14,653 nucleotides of DNA from Actinomycetota bacterium. GTDB taxonomy: Bacteria > Actinomycetota > Actinomycetes > Nanopelagicales > Nanopelagicaceae. A program made the position numbers and the translations under genes. The stretch is from the NCBI GenBank assembly GCA_026392775.1, contig JAPLBK010000049.1:1-14653 (forward strand). Reading direction: 5' to 3'. Positions 7,462 to 14,454 of this stretch are shown piece after piece; positions within the stretch are counted from its first letter, which is position 1; every line of letters starts with the position of its first letter. Below the pieces are notes generated by a model. That model ran no database searches, was not told the origin of the DNA, and saw nothing but the letters and a program-made list of their open reading frames with translations.

Positions 7462-7467
7462 TTGACT
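7462..7467 (+). promoter_or_regulatory. Candidate -35 element of the importer-operon promoter
   Basis: TTGACT lies 18 bases before TTGTAT (7486-7491) and 19 before TGTATA (7487-7492), either of which could serve as the -10. In both cases the -10 lies inside the palindromic operator, so a bound repressor would occlude RNA polymerase. The -35 is good; the -10 assignment is uncertain. Confidence 0.45.
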
Positions 7468-7484
7468 TGCCCCCAACATCTCCA

Positions 7485-7509
7485 CTTGTATACAGGTGTA
7501 GATACAAGG
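7485..7509 (+). promoter_or_regulatory. GntR-type operator before the importer operon
   Basis: CTTGTATACAGG (7485-7496) differs at one base from the perfect palindrome at 2039-2050. A second element, TGTA-GA-TACA (7497-7506), an inverted repeat with a two-base centre, lies 11 bases further on (centre to centre), and AAGG follows. Aligned with the first operator, 25 positions share the pattern CTTGTATACARGT....ATACRARG. Occurring twice, each time before an operon and next to a GntR gene, this is the best candidate for the regulator's binding site. Confidence 0.72.
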
Positions 7510-7522
7510 TGGAGTACCCCGA

Positions 7523-7530
7523 GGGAGGAG
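7523..7530 (+). promoter_or_regulatory. Ribosome binding site fixing the livH start
   Basis: GGGAGGAG five bases before ATG at 7536 is one of the strongest Shine-Dalgarno sequences in the window. It decides against an upstream in-frame GTG at 7449, whose extra 29 residues would be translated through the operator and are not membrane-like. Confidence 0.85.
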
Positions 7531-7535
7531 TATCT

Positions 7536-8399
7536 ATGACGCGATTCATTTTTACTTTTCTTAATGGAATTACCCTTGCTGGGTTGTATTTTCTTGTTGC
7601 AAGTGGATTAACACTGATCTTTGGTTTGATGCGCGTTATTAATTTGGCGCACGGTGCTTTCTACTTATTATCTGGATATGTCTCATGGACTATCGCTGAT
7701 AAAACCGATAATTGGTTCTACGGTGCAGTTGCTGGTTCGCTTACATTGGGCGTTTTTGGAACACTTGTTTATGTCTTACTGCTTCGCAAGTTTCAATACG
7801 AAGAACTTCGCGTAGCTCTTATTACCTTAGGTGTGTCGCTTGTCCTTGCACAAGCAATGCTTGCAATTTTTGGTGGCGACTATTACCAAACTAATATCCC
7901 CGAAAGCGTTTCATTCTCAGTGCCAATTCCAGGTCTTGAACTTTCGTACCCCTTCTTTAGAATTTTCGTACTAATCCTTGCAATCATCGTTGCAATAGGC
8001 CTTTGGGTTTTCATTTCAAAGACCCGTTATGGCGCAATTATTCGCGCTGGGGTAGATGACACCACAATGATTTCAGCACTTGGTATCGATGTGCAGGCAG
8101 TATTTATCTGGATCTTTTTCCTAGGTTCATTACTCGTTGGATTTGCAGGTGCTGTAGGAGGAACAACTAACTCATTTGGTATGGGTACAGATGGTGCTTA
8201 TTTACTCTTCTCACTTCAAGTGGTCATTATTGGAGGACTTGGTTCTATCGGTGGCGTGGCAATCGGTTCATTCTTGGTTGGCGTAATTGGTCAATTTGCA
8301 ACTGGTTATTACCCAACATTTGCCGGAATCATTACATTCGCAATGCTTATTCTCGTTTTGGCGTTTCGCCCACAGGGAATCTTGGGGAAGAAACAATGA
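7536..8399 (+). CDS. livH: Branched-chain amino acid-type ABC transporter permease (LivH)
   Basis: A 287-residue integral membrane subunit of a HAAT-family importer, with about eight hydrophobic segments beginning at once (FTFLNGITLAGLYFLVASGLTLIFGLMRVINLAHGAFYLLSGY). That N-terminal block is the LivH hallmark. A cytoplasmic loop, RYGAIIRAGVDDTTMISALGID, is the site that contacts the ATPases. GGLGSIGGVAIGSFLVG and the C-terminal FRPQGILG are also standard. It forms the translocation pore with LivM. ATG at 7536 is chosen from its strong ribosome site. The stop overlaps the livM start in ATGA, giving tight coupling. HAAT importers carry amino acids, amides, urea, aromatic acids and other small organics, so the symbol states family, not a proven substrate. 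Confidence 0.92.
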   Translation: MTRFIFTFLNGITLAGLYFLVASGLTLIFGLMRVINLAHGAFYLLSGYVSWTIADKTDNWFYGAVAGSLTLGVFGTLVYVLLLRKFQYEELRVALITLGVSLVLAQAMLAIFGGDYYQTNIPESVSFSVPIPGLELSYPFFRIFVLILAIIVAIGLWVFISKTRYGAIIRAGVDDTTMISALGIDVQAVFIWIFFLGSLLVGFAGAVGGTTNSFGMGTDGAYLLFSLQVVIIGGLGSIGGVAIGSFLVGVIGQFATGYYPTFAGIITFAMLILVLAFRPQGILGKKQ

Positions 8400-9355
8400 G
8401 CAGAAAACGCAATATGTACGCGGTTGTCTTTATTCTGGCAATTCTCTTCCCATTTATTACTCCTGATCCAGACTTTTGGGTTTCAAGTGGTGGTACGCGC
8501 GCACTATGGCTCGGCGTAACTGCCCTCAGTATGTCCTTCTTGAATCGCAATCTTGGACTGATGTCTCTCGGACAACTCTTCTTCTCAGGCATTGCGGGAT
8601 ACATCGTCGCTATTAGCTCGGTTACGCACAATGTTAAATTCGGAACTTCTGTCCCACTAGCTATTTTGGCAGGAACATTTTCAGGCGTGATTATCGGATG
8701 GATTGCATTGAAAACAAAGGGTGTGTACTTCTTCATGCTCACACTTGCTGTGACGCTCGGACTCTATTCATTTGCTAATCAAGCGCAAGAAATCACACGT
8801 GGCCACACAGGCATTAACAGCATTCCAAGCCCAATTATATTTGGTATGGATTTTGCATATGTAAAGCCTCTTTACTACTTATTCCTTGGAATTGCCATAG
8901 CTCTCTTTGCTCTCTGCAAGTTCCTGGAAAAAACTTCTTTTGGGATTGCACTCAAAGGTGTTCGCGACAATGAAGATCGAATGATTTCAATGGGCTATCG
9001 TACGATGCCACTAAAAATGATCGCATTTGTATTCTCATCATTTATTGCATCCATTGCTGGAGTCATGGGCGTATTCTACGTCACCAATATTTCACCAGAT
9101 AGCGTCGGATTAATTCGTTCCATCGACTTACTCGTAATTGTTGTAGTAGGCGGCGCAACGTATCTCGGCGGTGCATTTGTTGGTGCAGTTCTGATCGCCG
9201 TATTTGAAGCAATCATTCAAGACTTTACTCAGTACTACGTAGGGGCAACAGGAGTTCTTTTCATTGTGGTCCTAATGCTGGCACCTCAGGGACTAATGGG
9301 AATTGCCGCACAGTTACGTGCGCGACGTGGAAAAGAAGCTGGTGCATCAGCGTGA
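8396..9355 (+). CDS. livM: Branched-chain amino acid-type ABC transporter permease (LivM)
   Basis: A 319-residue second permease of the HAAT importer with about eight or nine membrane segments. Family landmarks are NRNLGLMSLGQLFFSGIAGY, LKTKGVYFFMLTLA, the cytoplasmic coupling loop SFGIALKGVRDNEDRMISMGY, and the C-terminal GGATYLGGAFVGAVLI and LAPQGLMGI. It pairs with LivH and receives energy from LivG and LivF. Its ATG overlaps the livH stop by four bases (ATGA), so the two permeases are made in a coupled way. A 118-base gap with two stem-loops separates it from the binding-protein gene. Nothing is missing or truncated. Confidence 0.92.
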   Translation: MSRKRNMYAVVFILAILFPFITPDPDFWVSSGGTRALWLGVTALSMSFLNRNLGLMSLGQLFFSGIAGYIVAISSVTHNVKFGTSVPLAILAGTFSGVIIGWIALKTKGVYFFMLTLAVTLGLYSFANQAQEITRGHTGINSIPSPIIFGMDFAYVKPLYYLFLGIAIALFALCKFLEKTSFGIALKGVRDNEDRMISMGYRTMPLKMIAFVFSSFIASIAGVMGVFYVTNISPDSVGLIRSIDLLVIVVVGGATYLGGAFVGAVLIAVFEAIIQDFTQYYVGATGVLFIVVLMLAPQGLMGIAAQLRARRGKEAGASA

Positions 9356-9370
9356 ATGCATACCTAAATT

Positions 9371-9392
9371 TCTGTCTTCTAGTGAAGACAGA
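9371..9392 (+). promoter_or_regulatory. Stem-loop between livM and the binding-protein gene
   Basis: TCTGTCTTC (9371-9379) pairs perfectly with GAAGACAGA (9384-9392) around the loop TAGT: 9 bp with a tetraloop, followed by TTTG. It could be a partial terminator that lowers read-through, or a 5' stabilising element for the binding-protein message. The U-tract is too short for a confident terminator call. Confidence 0.55.
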
Positions 9393-9430
9393 TTTGTTCA
9401 GAACTAGCGTCAGGCAGTTCCGACACAACG

Positions 9431-9449
9431 GTTGAAGAAATTCTTCAAC
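9431..9449 (+). promoter_or_regulatory. Near-perfect palindrome upstream of the binding-protein RBS
   Basis: GTTGAAGAA and TTCTTCAAC flank a single central base, 15 bases upstream of the GGGGAGA ribosome site (9464-9470). As RNA it forms a 7-bp stem with a five-base loop. As DNA it is a 19-base dyad that a dimeric regulator could bind. It is unrelated in sequence to the CTTGTATACARG operators. Confidence 0.5.
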
Positions 9450-9473
9450 TATTACAAGAACACGGGGAGATAC

Positions 9474-10706
9474 ATGAAGGCACAACGTATAGGCCGCACC
9501 GCCATTATTGGCGTTGTAGCAGGTGTGCTTGCAGCTGGCTTAGTAATAGCACCCGCAAGCCAAGCCGCTAGTACCATCAAAATCGGATACCTCAATGCAA
9601 CGATTGGACCATTCGCTGGTGGAGCACCGCAGATCACAATTGGTCTGAACATTGCACTAGGGGAAATCAAAAGCACAGTTGCTGGAAAAAAGATCGTTGT
9701 TATTGAAGAAGCAACGGATGCAACTCCACAGCTAGCAATTGAAAAGGCAAAAAAGCTTATCGAGAAGGACAAAGTAGACATTCTCTTTGGACCACTTTCA
9801 GGTGACGAAGGTGTTGCAATTGCACGTCTGTCAAAGAAATATCCAAAAGTAACTTTCATCAATACAACAGCTTCTGCATCAGAAGCAACAAACCAGAGCC
9901 CATCTAAGAACTTCTTCCGTTTCCACGGAGATGCAGCTCAATGGTCAGGTGGCGTGGGTGAAATCGCTTACAACGTACTTGGATACCGCAAGGTTGCGAT
10001 CATTGCTGATGACTACTCATTCCCTTATGCAAACGCAGGTGGCTTTGCTACTGGTTTCTGTAAGGCAGGCGGAGTAATTGTTGGAGCACAATGGCCAGCA
10101 CTTGGTACAAAAGATTACTCATCACAAATTGCAGCACTTCCAAAGGATGTAGATGCAATTTATGCAGGACTTGGTGGAGCTGACGCTGTTCAGTTCCTAA
10201 AGCAAGCTGTTCAGTTCGGACTAAAGAAGCCATTGATTGGTGGAGCAATCCTCGTTGATGGAACAGTTCTTGGATCAAAGGCCGACATTGGTGATGCAGT
10301 ACTTAACACAATCGGTGGCGGACCAGTTCCTGATGACTCATATTCAGCACCTGAATACGACAAGTTCAAGGCACAGCTCACTGCAGCTGGCACTGGACCA
10401 AACATCTTTAGTGTTCTTGGATATGTCTCAGCTAAGTCAATGCTTGCAGGACTTGGTGCCGTAAAGGGTGACCTTTCAAACAACCATGCTGCATACCGCA
10501 AGGTTCTCTCAACATTGAAGTGGGATACACCAACTGGTCCACTTTCAATGGATAAGAACCGTAACGCAATTGTTTCTAACTTCATCTATCAGGTAATTTC
10601 TGATGGCAAGGGTGGATTCAAGACTAAGTCACTTAAGCGCCAAGATAAGGTTGCTCAAGGAACTAAGGTCTTTGGTCGCATTAACTCTTGTGCCGATGTG
10701 AAGTAA
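9474..10706 (+). CDS. HAAT-type ABC transporter substrate-binding protein
   Basis: A 410-residue extracytoplasmic periplasmic-binding-protein type I (Peripla_BP_6) component that captures substrate for the LivHM pore. A Sec signal peptide is visible: basic start (MKAQRIGR), hydrophobic core about residues 9-26, and a probable signal peptidase I site after SQA (residue 31). The mature protein begins STIKIGYLNATIGPFAGG. There is no lipobox cysteine, so it is not an obvious lipoprotein. Two cysteines (FATGFCKAGG and the C-terminal RINSCADVK) could form a disulfide. ATG at 9474 follows GGGGAGA (9464-9470); an in-frame TTG at 9432 would put charged residues ahead of the signal peptide and lies in the palindrome, so it is rejected. 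The fold is family-level; the ligand cannot be read from sequence. The gene lies between permease and ATPase genes. Confidence 0.92.
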   Translation: MKAQRIGRTAIIGVVAGVLAAGLVIAPASQAASTIKIGYLNATIGPFAGGAPQITIGLNIALGEIKSTVAGKKIVVIEEATDATPQLAIEKAKKLIEKDKVDILFGPLSGDEGVAIARLSKKYPKVTFINTTASASEATNQSPSKNFFRFHGDAAQWSGGVGEIAYNVLGYRKVAIIADDYSFPYANAGGFATGFCKAGGVIVGAQWPALGTKDYSSQIAALPKDVDAIYAGLGGADAVQFLKQAVQFGLKKPLIGGAILVDGTVLGSKADIGDAVLNTIGGGPVPDDSYSAPEYDKFKAQLTAAGTGPNIFSVLGYVSAKSMLAGLGAVKGDLSNNHAAYRKVLSTLKWDTPTGPLSMDKNRNAIVSNFIYQVISDGKGGFKTKSLKRQDKVAQGTKVFGRINSCADVK

Positions 10707-10712
10707 ACAAAC

Positions 10713-11486
10713 ATGTCCACAACCACTAAAGCAGGTACTCACGCTCTATCACTGAGCAGTGTTTCACGTAACTTTGGTGGTATTCGCGCCGTGGCTGACA
10801 TCAGTTTTGATGTCAGCCACGGAAAGCGATTAACAATTATTGGAACAAATGGTGCTGGTAAGTCAACACTCTTCAATTTGATAACTGGCGTGTACCCACT
10901 CAGCAGTGGATTAATTTCAGTTTTCGGACAAGATGTTTCAAAACAGCCGGCTTATAGCAGGGCCAAGTTAGGTATTGCACGTACTTTTCAAACTTCAAAG
11001 TTATTCCATGGTCTGACAGTGCGTGAAAATCTGTACACCTCTTTGCGACAGGCTCTGGGAGGCAAGAAAATTAGCTGGCTAGCAAATCCTTCAGAATCTG
11101 ACCGATTACGTAGCGAAAGTACGTCAATTCTAGAAAGAGTTGATTTACTCAAGAAATCAGATATTTTAGTGTCAGATATTTCACATGGTGAATCTCGCCA
11201 ACTTGAAGTTGCGATGGCGCTAGCAATGCGCCCAAAGGTCTTGATGCTCGATGAACCAGCAGCTGGCATAAGTCCAACCGAGCGCGGTCGTCTTGTAGAG
11301 CTGCTTAAATCTTTAGATAAAGAAATGACTCTTGTTTTAATTGAACACGATATGGCTGTGGCTCTGGCCGTTGCCGATGAAGTCATCGTTATGCATGATG
11401 GAACAATGTTTATGCAAGGTTCGCCAGATGAAGTTAGAAATAGTTCAGCAGTACGTGATCTTTACCTAGGGAGCAATCATGAGTGA
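10713..11486 (+). CDS. livG: HAAT-type ABC transporter ATP-binding protein (LivG)
   Basis: A 257-residue cytoplasmic ATPase. Walker A is GTNGAGKST (44-52), the Q-loop is Q93 (ARTFQ), the signature region is ISHGES (156-161, a variant of LSGGQ as is common in LivG), Walker B is VLMLDE (D180, E181), and the switch histidine is H212. It powers the importer as a heterodimer with LivF. The start lies six bases after the binding-protein stop and has no clear Shine-Dalgarno site, unlike most genes here, suggesting lower or coupled translation. A perfect 15-bp hairpin is encoded across codons 26-37 (AVADISFDVSHG). It overlaps livF by eight bases. Confidence 0.93.
   Translation: MSTTTKAGTHALSLSSVSRNFGGIRAVADISFDVSHGKRLTIIGTNGAGKSTLFNLITGVYPLSSGLISVFGQDVSKQPAYSRAKLGIARTFQTSKLFHGLTVRENLYTSLRQALGGKKISWLANPSESDRLRSESTSILERVDLLKKSDILVSDISHGESRQLEVAMALAMRPKVLMLDEPAAGISPTERGRLVELLKSLDKEMTLVLIEHDMAVALAVADEVIVMHDGTMFMQGSPDEVRNSSAVRDLYLGSNHE
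10789..10822 (+). promoter_or_regulatory. Perfect 15-bp stem-loop inside the 5' end of livG
   Basis: The arm at 10789-10803 (CCGTGGCTGACATCA) is the exact reverse complement of 10808-10822, with a four-base loop GTTT. It sits about 75 bases into the livG reading frame and just downstream of the binding-protein gene. No T-run follows, so it is unlikely to be a terminator. A plausible role is to block 3' exonucleases or ribosomes and so favour the abundant binding protein over the ATPase. The structure is directly visible; the role is inferred. Confidence 0.7.
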
Positions 11487-12174
11487 TCTCACTATTTCTG
11501 GCGTTGAAGCTGGATACGGTCATGTGCGGGTTCTTCATGGCGTTAACTTGAAGGTCTCGAATAAACCTGTCGCCCTTATGGGGAGAAATGGAATGGGCAA
11601 ATCAACACTTGCTCAAGCCATCATGGGAATGAATGCAACAACTGCAGGGACCATCACATACGGGGATGTAACATTGACTGGATTATCACCAACCAAGATT
11701 GCAAAGGCAGGAATTGGATACGTTCCACAGGGGCGTCGCGTATTTCCATCCCTGACTGTTGATGAGCATCTGCGGATTCTTGAAAAACGTAATAGTGAAT
11801 GGACAGCAAAAAGAGTTTATGAATTATTCCCTCGCCTAGCAGAGCGAAAGAAAAATGGCGGCGCAATGCTCTCTGGCGGGGAGCAACAAATGCTCGCAAT
11901 CGGTCGTGCTCTAATGACAAATCCTTCACTTCTCTTGATGGATGAACCATCAGAAGGATTGGCACCAGCAATCGTTGAGCACCTCGGGAACTCTCTACGA
12001 GATTTGGTTGCTCAGGGTCAACGTGTTTTATTGATCGAACAAAACCTTAAGTTTGCATCAAATCTCTGCGATGAGATTGTCATTCTTTCTAATGGTGAAA
12101 TACAAGCAACAGTCTCATCAAAGGAATTGTGCTCAAGCGCAGATTTACAAAACAAATATCTCGGAGTCGCTTAA
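11479..12174 (+). CDS. livF: HAAT-type ABC transporter ATP-binding protein (LivF)
   Basis: A 231-residue second ATPase of the importer. Walker A is GRNGMGKST (35-43), the Q-loop is Q84 in GYVPQGRRVFPSLTV (a LivF hallmark), the signature is LSGGE (131-135), and Walker B is LLLMDE (D155, E156) followed by PSEGLAPAIV. The usual switch histidine is replaced by Q188 (LLIEQN), which is normal for LivF. The ATG overlaps the end of livG by eight bases, with GGGAG inside the livG tail (11469-11473). With livG it completes a five-component importer of normal gene order. Twenty bases separate its stop from the dehydrogenase gene, so transcription probably continues. Confidence 0.94.
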   Translation: MSDLTISGVEAGYGHVRVLHGVNLKVSNKPVALMGRNGMGKSTLAQAIMGMNATTAGTITYGDVTLTGLSPTKIAKAGIGYVPQGRRVFPSLTVDEHLRILEKRNSEWTAKRVYELFPRLAERKKNGGAMLSGGEQQMLAIGRALMTNPSLLLMDEPSEGLAPAIVEHLGNSLRDLVAQGQRVLLIEQNLKFASNLCDEIVILSNGEIQATVSSKELCSSADLQNKYLGVA

Positions 12175-12194
12175 TAGAAAATGGAGTCATAAAG

Positions 12195-13361
12195 ATGTCA
12201 AAGACTTTACGTATTGCAATGATTGGCTATGGCTTTATGGGAAAAGTGCATTCACATGCATGGCGAAGTGTTAATCATTTTTTCCCTGATGCACCACAAG
12301 TTGAGATGAGTGTTATCTGTGGGCGCAGTAAAGATGCTCTAGAAGCTGCTCGTGTGACATTTGGGTGGAGCGAAGCAGAAACTGATTGGAAGAAAGTAAT
12401 TGCCAGAAGCGATATTGATGTTATTGATATTTGTACAGCAGGAGATACGCACGAGGAAATTGCAATCGCAGCCCTTAAAGCTGGCAAGCATGTAATTTGC
12501 GAGAAGCCACTTGCAAACAATGGCAAAGAAGCAAAGGCGATGGCAGATGCCGCAGCAGATGCTGCGAAGAAGGGCACCAAATCTATGGTTGCATTTAACT
12601 ATCGCCGCGTACCTGCTTTAGCAGTTGCAAAACAATTCATCGATAGCGGAAAGATTGGAACAATTTTCCATGTACGTGCCAACTATTTACAGGACTGGAT
12701 TATTGATCCAGAGTTCCCATTGGTATGGCGCTTAGATAAGAAAACTGCTGGTTCTGGGGCACTTGGCGATATTGCAGCACACATCATTGATGCTTCTTAT
12801 TTCTTAACCAGCTCAAAAATCATATCTGTCAGCGGACAACTCAAAACCTTTATCAAGGAACGTCCGTTACCAGCGGCTTACACGGGACTTACCGCTGGAA
12901 CATCTTCTGGCCGCGGACAAGTAACAGTTGATGACACTGCTGTCTTTACTGCCAACTTTGAAAATGGAGCAATTGGCACATTTGAAGCAACCCGCTTTGC
13001 TGCTGGTCGCAAAAACGCAATGTCTATTGAAGTAAATGGCTCTAAGGGAAGTTTGTACTTCAACTTTGAAGACATGAACGAATTGTTATTCCATGATCAC
13101 ACCACACCTTCATCTGAGGCAGGATTTAGAAAGATTCTGACAACAGATGGCGCGCAGCCATATGTCGCAGCATGGTGGCCACCAGGACACATCATCGGTT
13201 ATGAACACACATTTACCCACGAGATCTATGACTTTGTGGTGGCAATTGACAAAAATTCAAGCCCATCTCCTTCCTTTGCTGATGGTTTGTACGTTCAGCA
13301 AGTTTTAGATGCGGTTGAAGTAAGTGCAGAAAATAAATCACAACTCACTAACGTGAAATAA
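12195..13361 (+). CDS. Gfo/Idh/MocA-family NAD(P)-dependent dehydrogenase
   Basis: A 388-residue oxidoreductase of the inositol dehydrogenase/glucose-fructose oxidoreductase family. The N-terminal Rossmann fold starts at once with [17 protein letters not shown] (7-23). The EKP motif is CEKPLAN (E103, K104, P105). The C-terminal domain carries GDIAAHIID with the catalytic pair D192 and H196 in the usual DxxxH arrangement. It probably oxidises one hydroxyl of a sugar, cyclitol, sugar acid or glycoside to a ketone. ATG at 12195 is chosen because GGAG (12183-12186) precedes it and the Rossmann strand begins directly; an in-frame TTG at 12129 lies inside livF. It is followed after 11 bases by a TIM-barrel isomerase, a pairing common in sugar-oxidation loci. 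Substrate unknown. Confidence 0.92.
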   Translation: MSKTLRIAMIGYGFMGKVHSHAWRSVNHFFPDAPQVEMSVICGRSKDALEAARVTFGWSEAETDWKKVIARSDIDVIDICTAGDTHEEIAIAALKAGKHVICEKPLANNGKEAKAMADAAADAAKKGTKSMVAFNYRRVPALAVAKQFIDSGKIGTIFHVRANYLQDWIIDPEFPLVWRLDKKTAGSGALGDIAAHIIDASYFLTSSKIISVSGQLKTFIKERPLPAAYTGLTAGTSSGRGQVTVDDTAVFTANFENGAIGTFEATRFAAGRKNAMSIEVNGSKGSLYFNFEDMNELLFHDHTTPSSEAGFRKILTTDGAQPYVAAWWPPGHIIGYEHTFTHEIYDFVVAIDKNSSPSPSFADGLYVQQVLDAVEVSAENKSQLTNVK

Positions 13362-13372
13362 AAGGAGAAAAA

Positions 13373-14380
13373 ATGCCACGTCCAGTAACTCTCTTCACCG
13401 GTCAATGGGCTGATCTACCATTTGAAGAAATGTGTCGACTGGCCTCTTCATGGGGGTATGACGGATTAGAAATCGCATGTTGGGGCGATCACTTTGAAGT
13501 TGATCGTGCTTTAAACGAACCTGGATATATCGAAGGTCGTCATGCAATCTTGAAAAAACACAACCTCAAGGTATTTGCGATCTCTAATCACCTTGTTGGG
13601 CAAGCGGTGTGTGATCATCCAATAGATGAACGCCATAAGGGAATTTTGCCATCACGTTTATGGGGTAATGGGGATCCTGAAGGAGTTCGCCAACGTTGTG
13701 CAAGCGAGATGAAAGATACTGCCCGTGCCGCAGCAAAGCTCGGAGTTGATGTTGTTATCGGTTTTACAGGATCATCAATTTGGCATACTCTTGCAATGTT
13801 CCCACCCGTCCCACCATCAATGATTGATGCCGGCTATAAGGACTTTGCAGATCGCTGGAACCCAATTTTGGATGTCTTTGATGAAGTTGGCGTTAAGTTC
13901 GCACACGAAGTGCATCCTTCAGAAATCGCTTACGACTACTGGACAACGGTTCGCACCCTCGAGGCAATTAAGCATCGTCCAGCCTTTGGGTTGAACTTTG
14001 ATCCAAGTCACTTTGTTTGGCAAGATCTTGATCCAGTTGGATTCTTATCGGATTTCAGAGATCGTATCTATCACGTGGACTGTAAAGAGTCTGTTAAGCA
14101 ATTAAATGGTCGCAATGGCCGTTTAGGTTCTCATCTTCCATGGGGAGACCAACGACGCGGATGGGACTTCGTCTCTGTTGGTCACGGTGATGTTCCATGG
14201 GAAGCATGTTTCCGCATGCTCAATGCAATCGGATATAAGGGGCCAATCTCAGTTGAATGGGAAGATGCTGGGATGGATCGTTTAATTGGTGGACCTGAAT
14301 CACTTGAATTCATTCGCAAAATGTGTGCGATTGAACCTTCAGCTGCATCATTTGATGCTGCCTTCTCATCAGGAAACTAA
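13373..14380 (+). CDS. Sugar phosphate isomerase/epimerase-family TIM barrel
   Basis: A 335-residue AP_endonuc_2-type TIM barrel, longer than and clearly different from the epimerase-like protein at 3615. Likely metal ligands are E179 (FAHEVHP), D210 (NFDPSHF), H234 or D236 (IYHVDCKES) and E295 (SVEWED). A long insertion around 80-110 and another around 245-265 ([16 protein letters not shown]) would cover the active site, as in the larger IolE/YcjR-like members. It probably isomerises, epimerises or dehydrates the keto product of the adjoining dehydrogenase. The start is ATG with AAAGGAG just upstream. It is the last gene of the importer operon, followed by a long terminator-like stem-loop. 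Family is secure; reaction and substrate are inferred only from pairing. Confidence 0.88.
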   Translation: MPRPVTLFTGQWADLPFEEMCRLASSWGYDGLEIACWGDHFEVDRALNEPGYIEGRHAILKKHNLKVFAISNHLVGQAVCDHPIDERHKGILPSRLWGNGDPEGVRQRCASEMKDTARAAAKLGVDVVIGFTGSSIWHTLAMFPPVPPSMIDAGYKDFADRWNPILDVFDEVGVKFAHEVHPSEIAYDYWTTVRTLEAIKHRPAFGLNFDPSHFVWQDLDPVGFLSDFRDRIYHVDCKESVKQLNGRNGRLGSHLPWGDQRRGWDFVSVGHGDVPWEACFRMLNAIGYKGPISVEWEDAGMDRLIGGPESLEFIRKMCAIEPSAASFDAAFSSGN

Positions 14381-14396
14381 CCTAACTACCAATTCC

Positions 14397-14442
14397 ACGC
14401 CCGCTTCACTCCTTCTAACTGTTCTAGGAGTGAAGTGGGCGT
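14397..14442. terminator. Long stem-loop between convergent genes
   Basis: ACGCCCGCTTCACTCCT (14397-14413) pairs with 14426-14442 over 17 positions (one G-T wobble) around a 12-base loop. It lies 16 bases after the isomerase stop and 12 bases before the stop of the opposing gene, where a shared terminator is expected. Only a short, interrupted T stretch (GGTATTT) follows on the plus strand, so it may work mainly as a bidirectional or Rho-assisted terminator. Confidence 0.78.
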
Positions 14443-14454
14443 CGGTATTTAGCC

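Noticed and set aside
7449..7535. Upstream GTG extension of livH by 29 residues
   Set aside because: It would be translated across the operator and promoter, has no ribosome site and no membrane character; ATG at 7536 has GGGAGGAG and the conserved LivH start.
9432..9473. TTG start adding 14 residues to the binding protein
   Set aside because: It would place a polar, aromatic segment before the signal peptide and has no ribosome site; GGGGAGA precedes ATG at 9474.
10868..11201. LivG signature ISHGES instead of LSGGQ as a sign of a defective ATPase
   Set aside because: LivG proteins commonly vary at this motif, and Walker A, Walker B, Q-loop and switch histidine are intact.
10988..11386. Antisense open frames such as the 132-codon one opposite livG
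   Set aside because: Shadow of a clear gene: no family features, no ribosome site, low-complexity Ser/Arg-rich translation. The same holds for other opposite-strand or alternate-frame open frames within the annotated genes.
12129..12194. TTG start adding 22 residues to the Gfo/Idh protein
   Set aside because: It overlaps the end of livF and adds a basic segment ahead of the Rossmann strand; GGAG precedes ATG at 12195.
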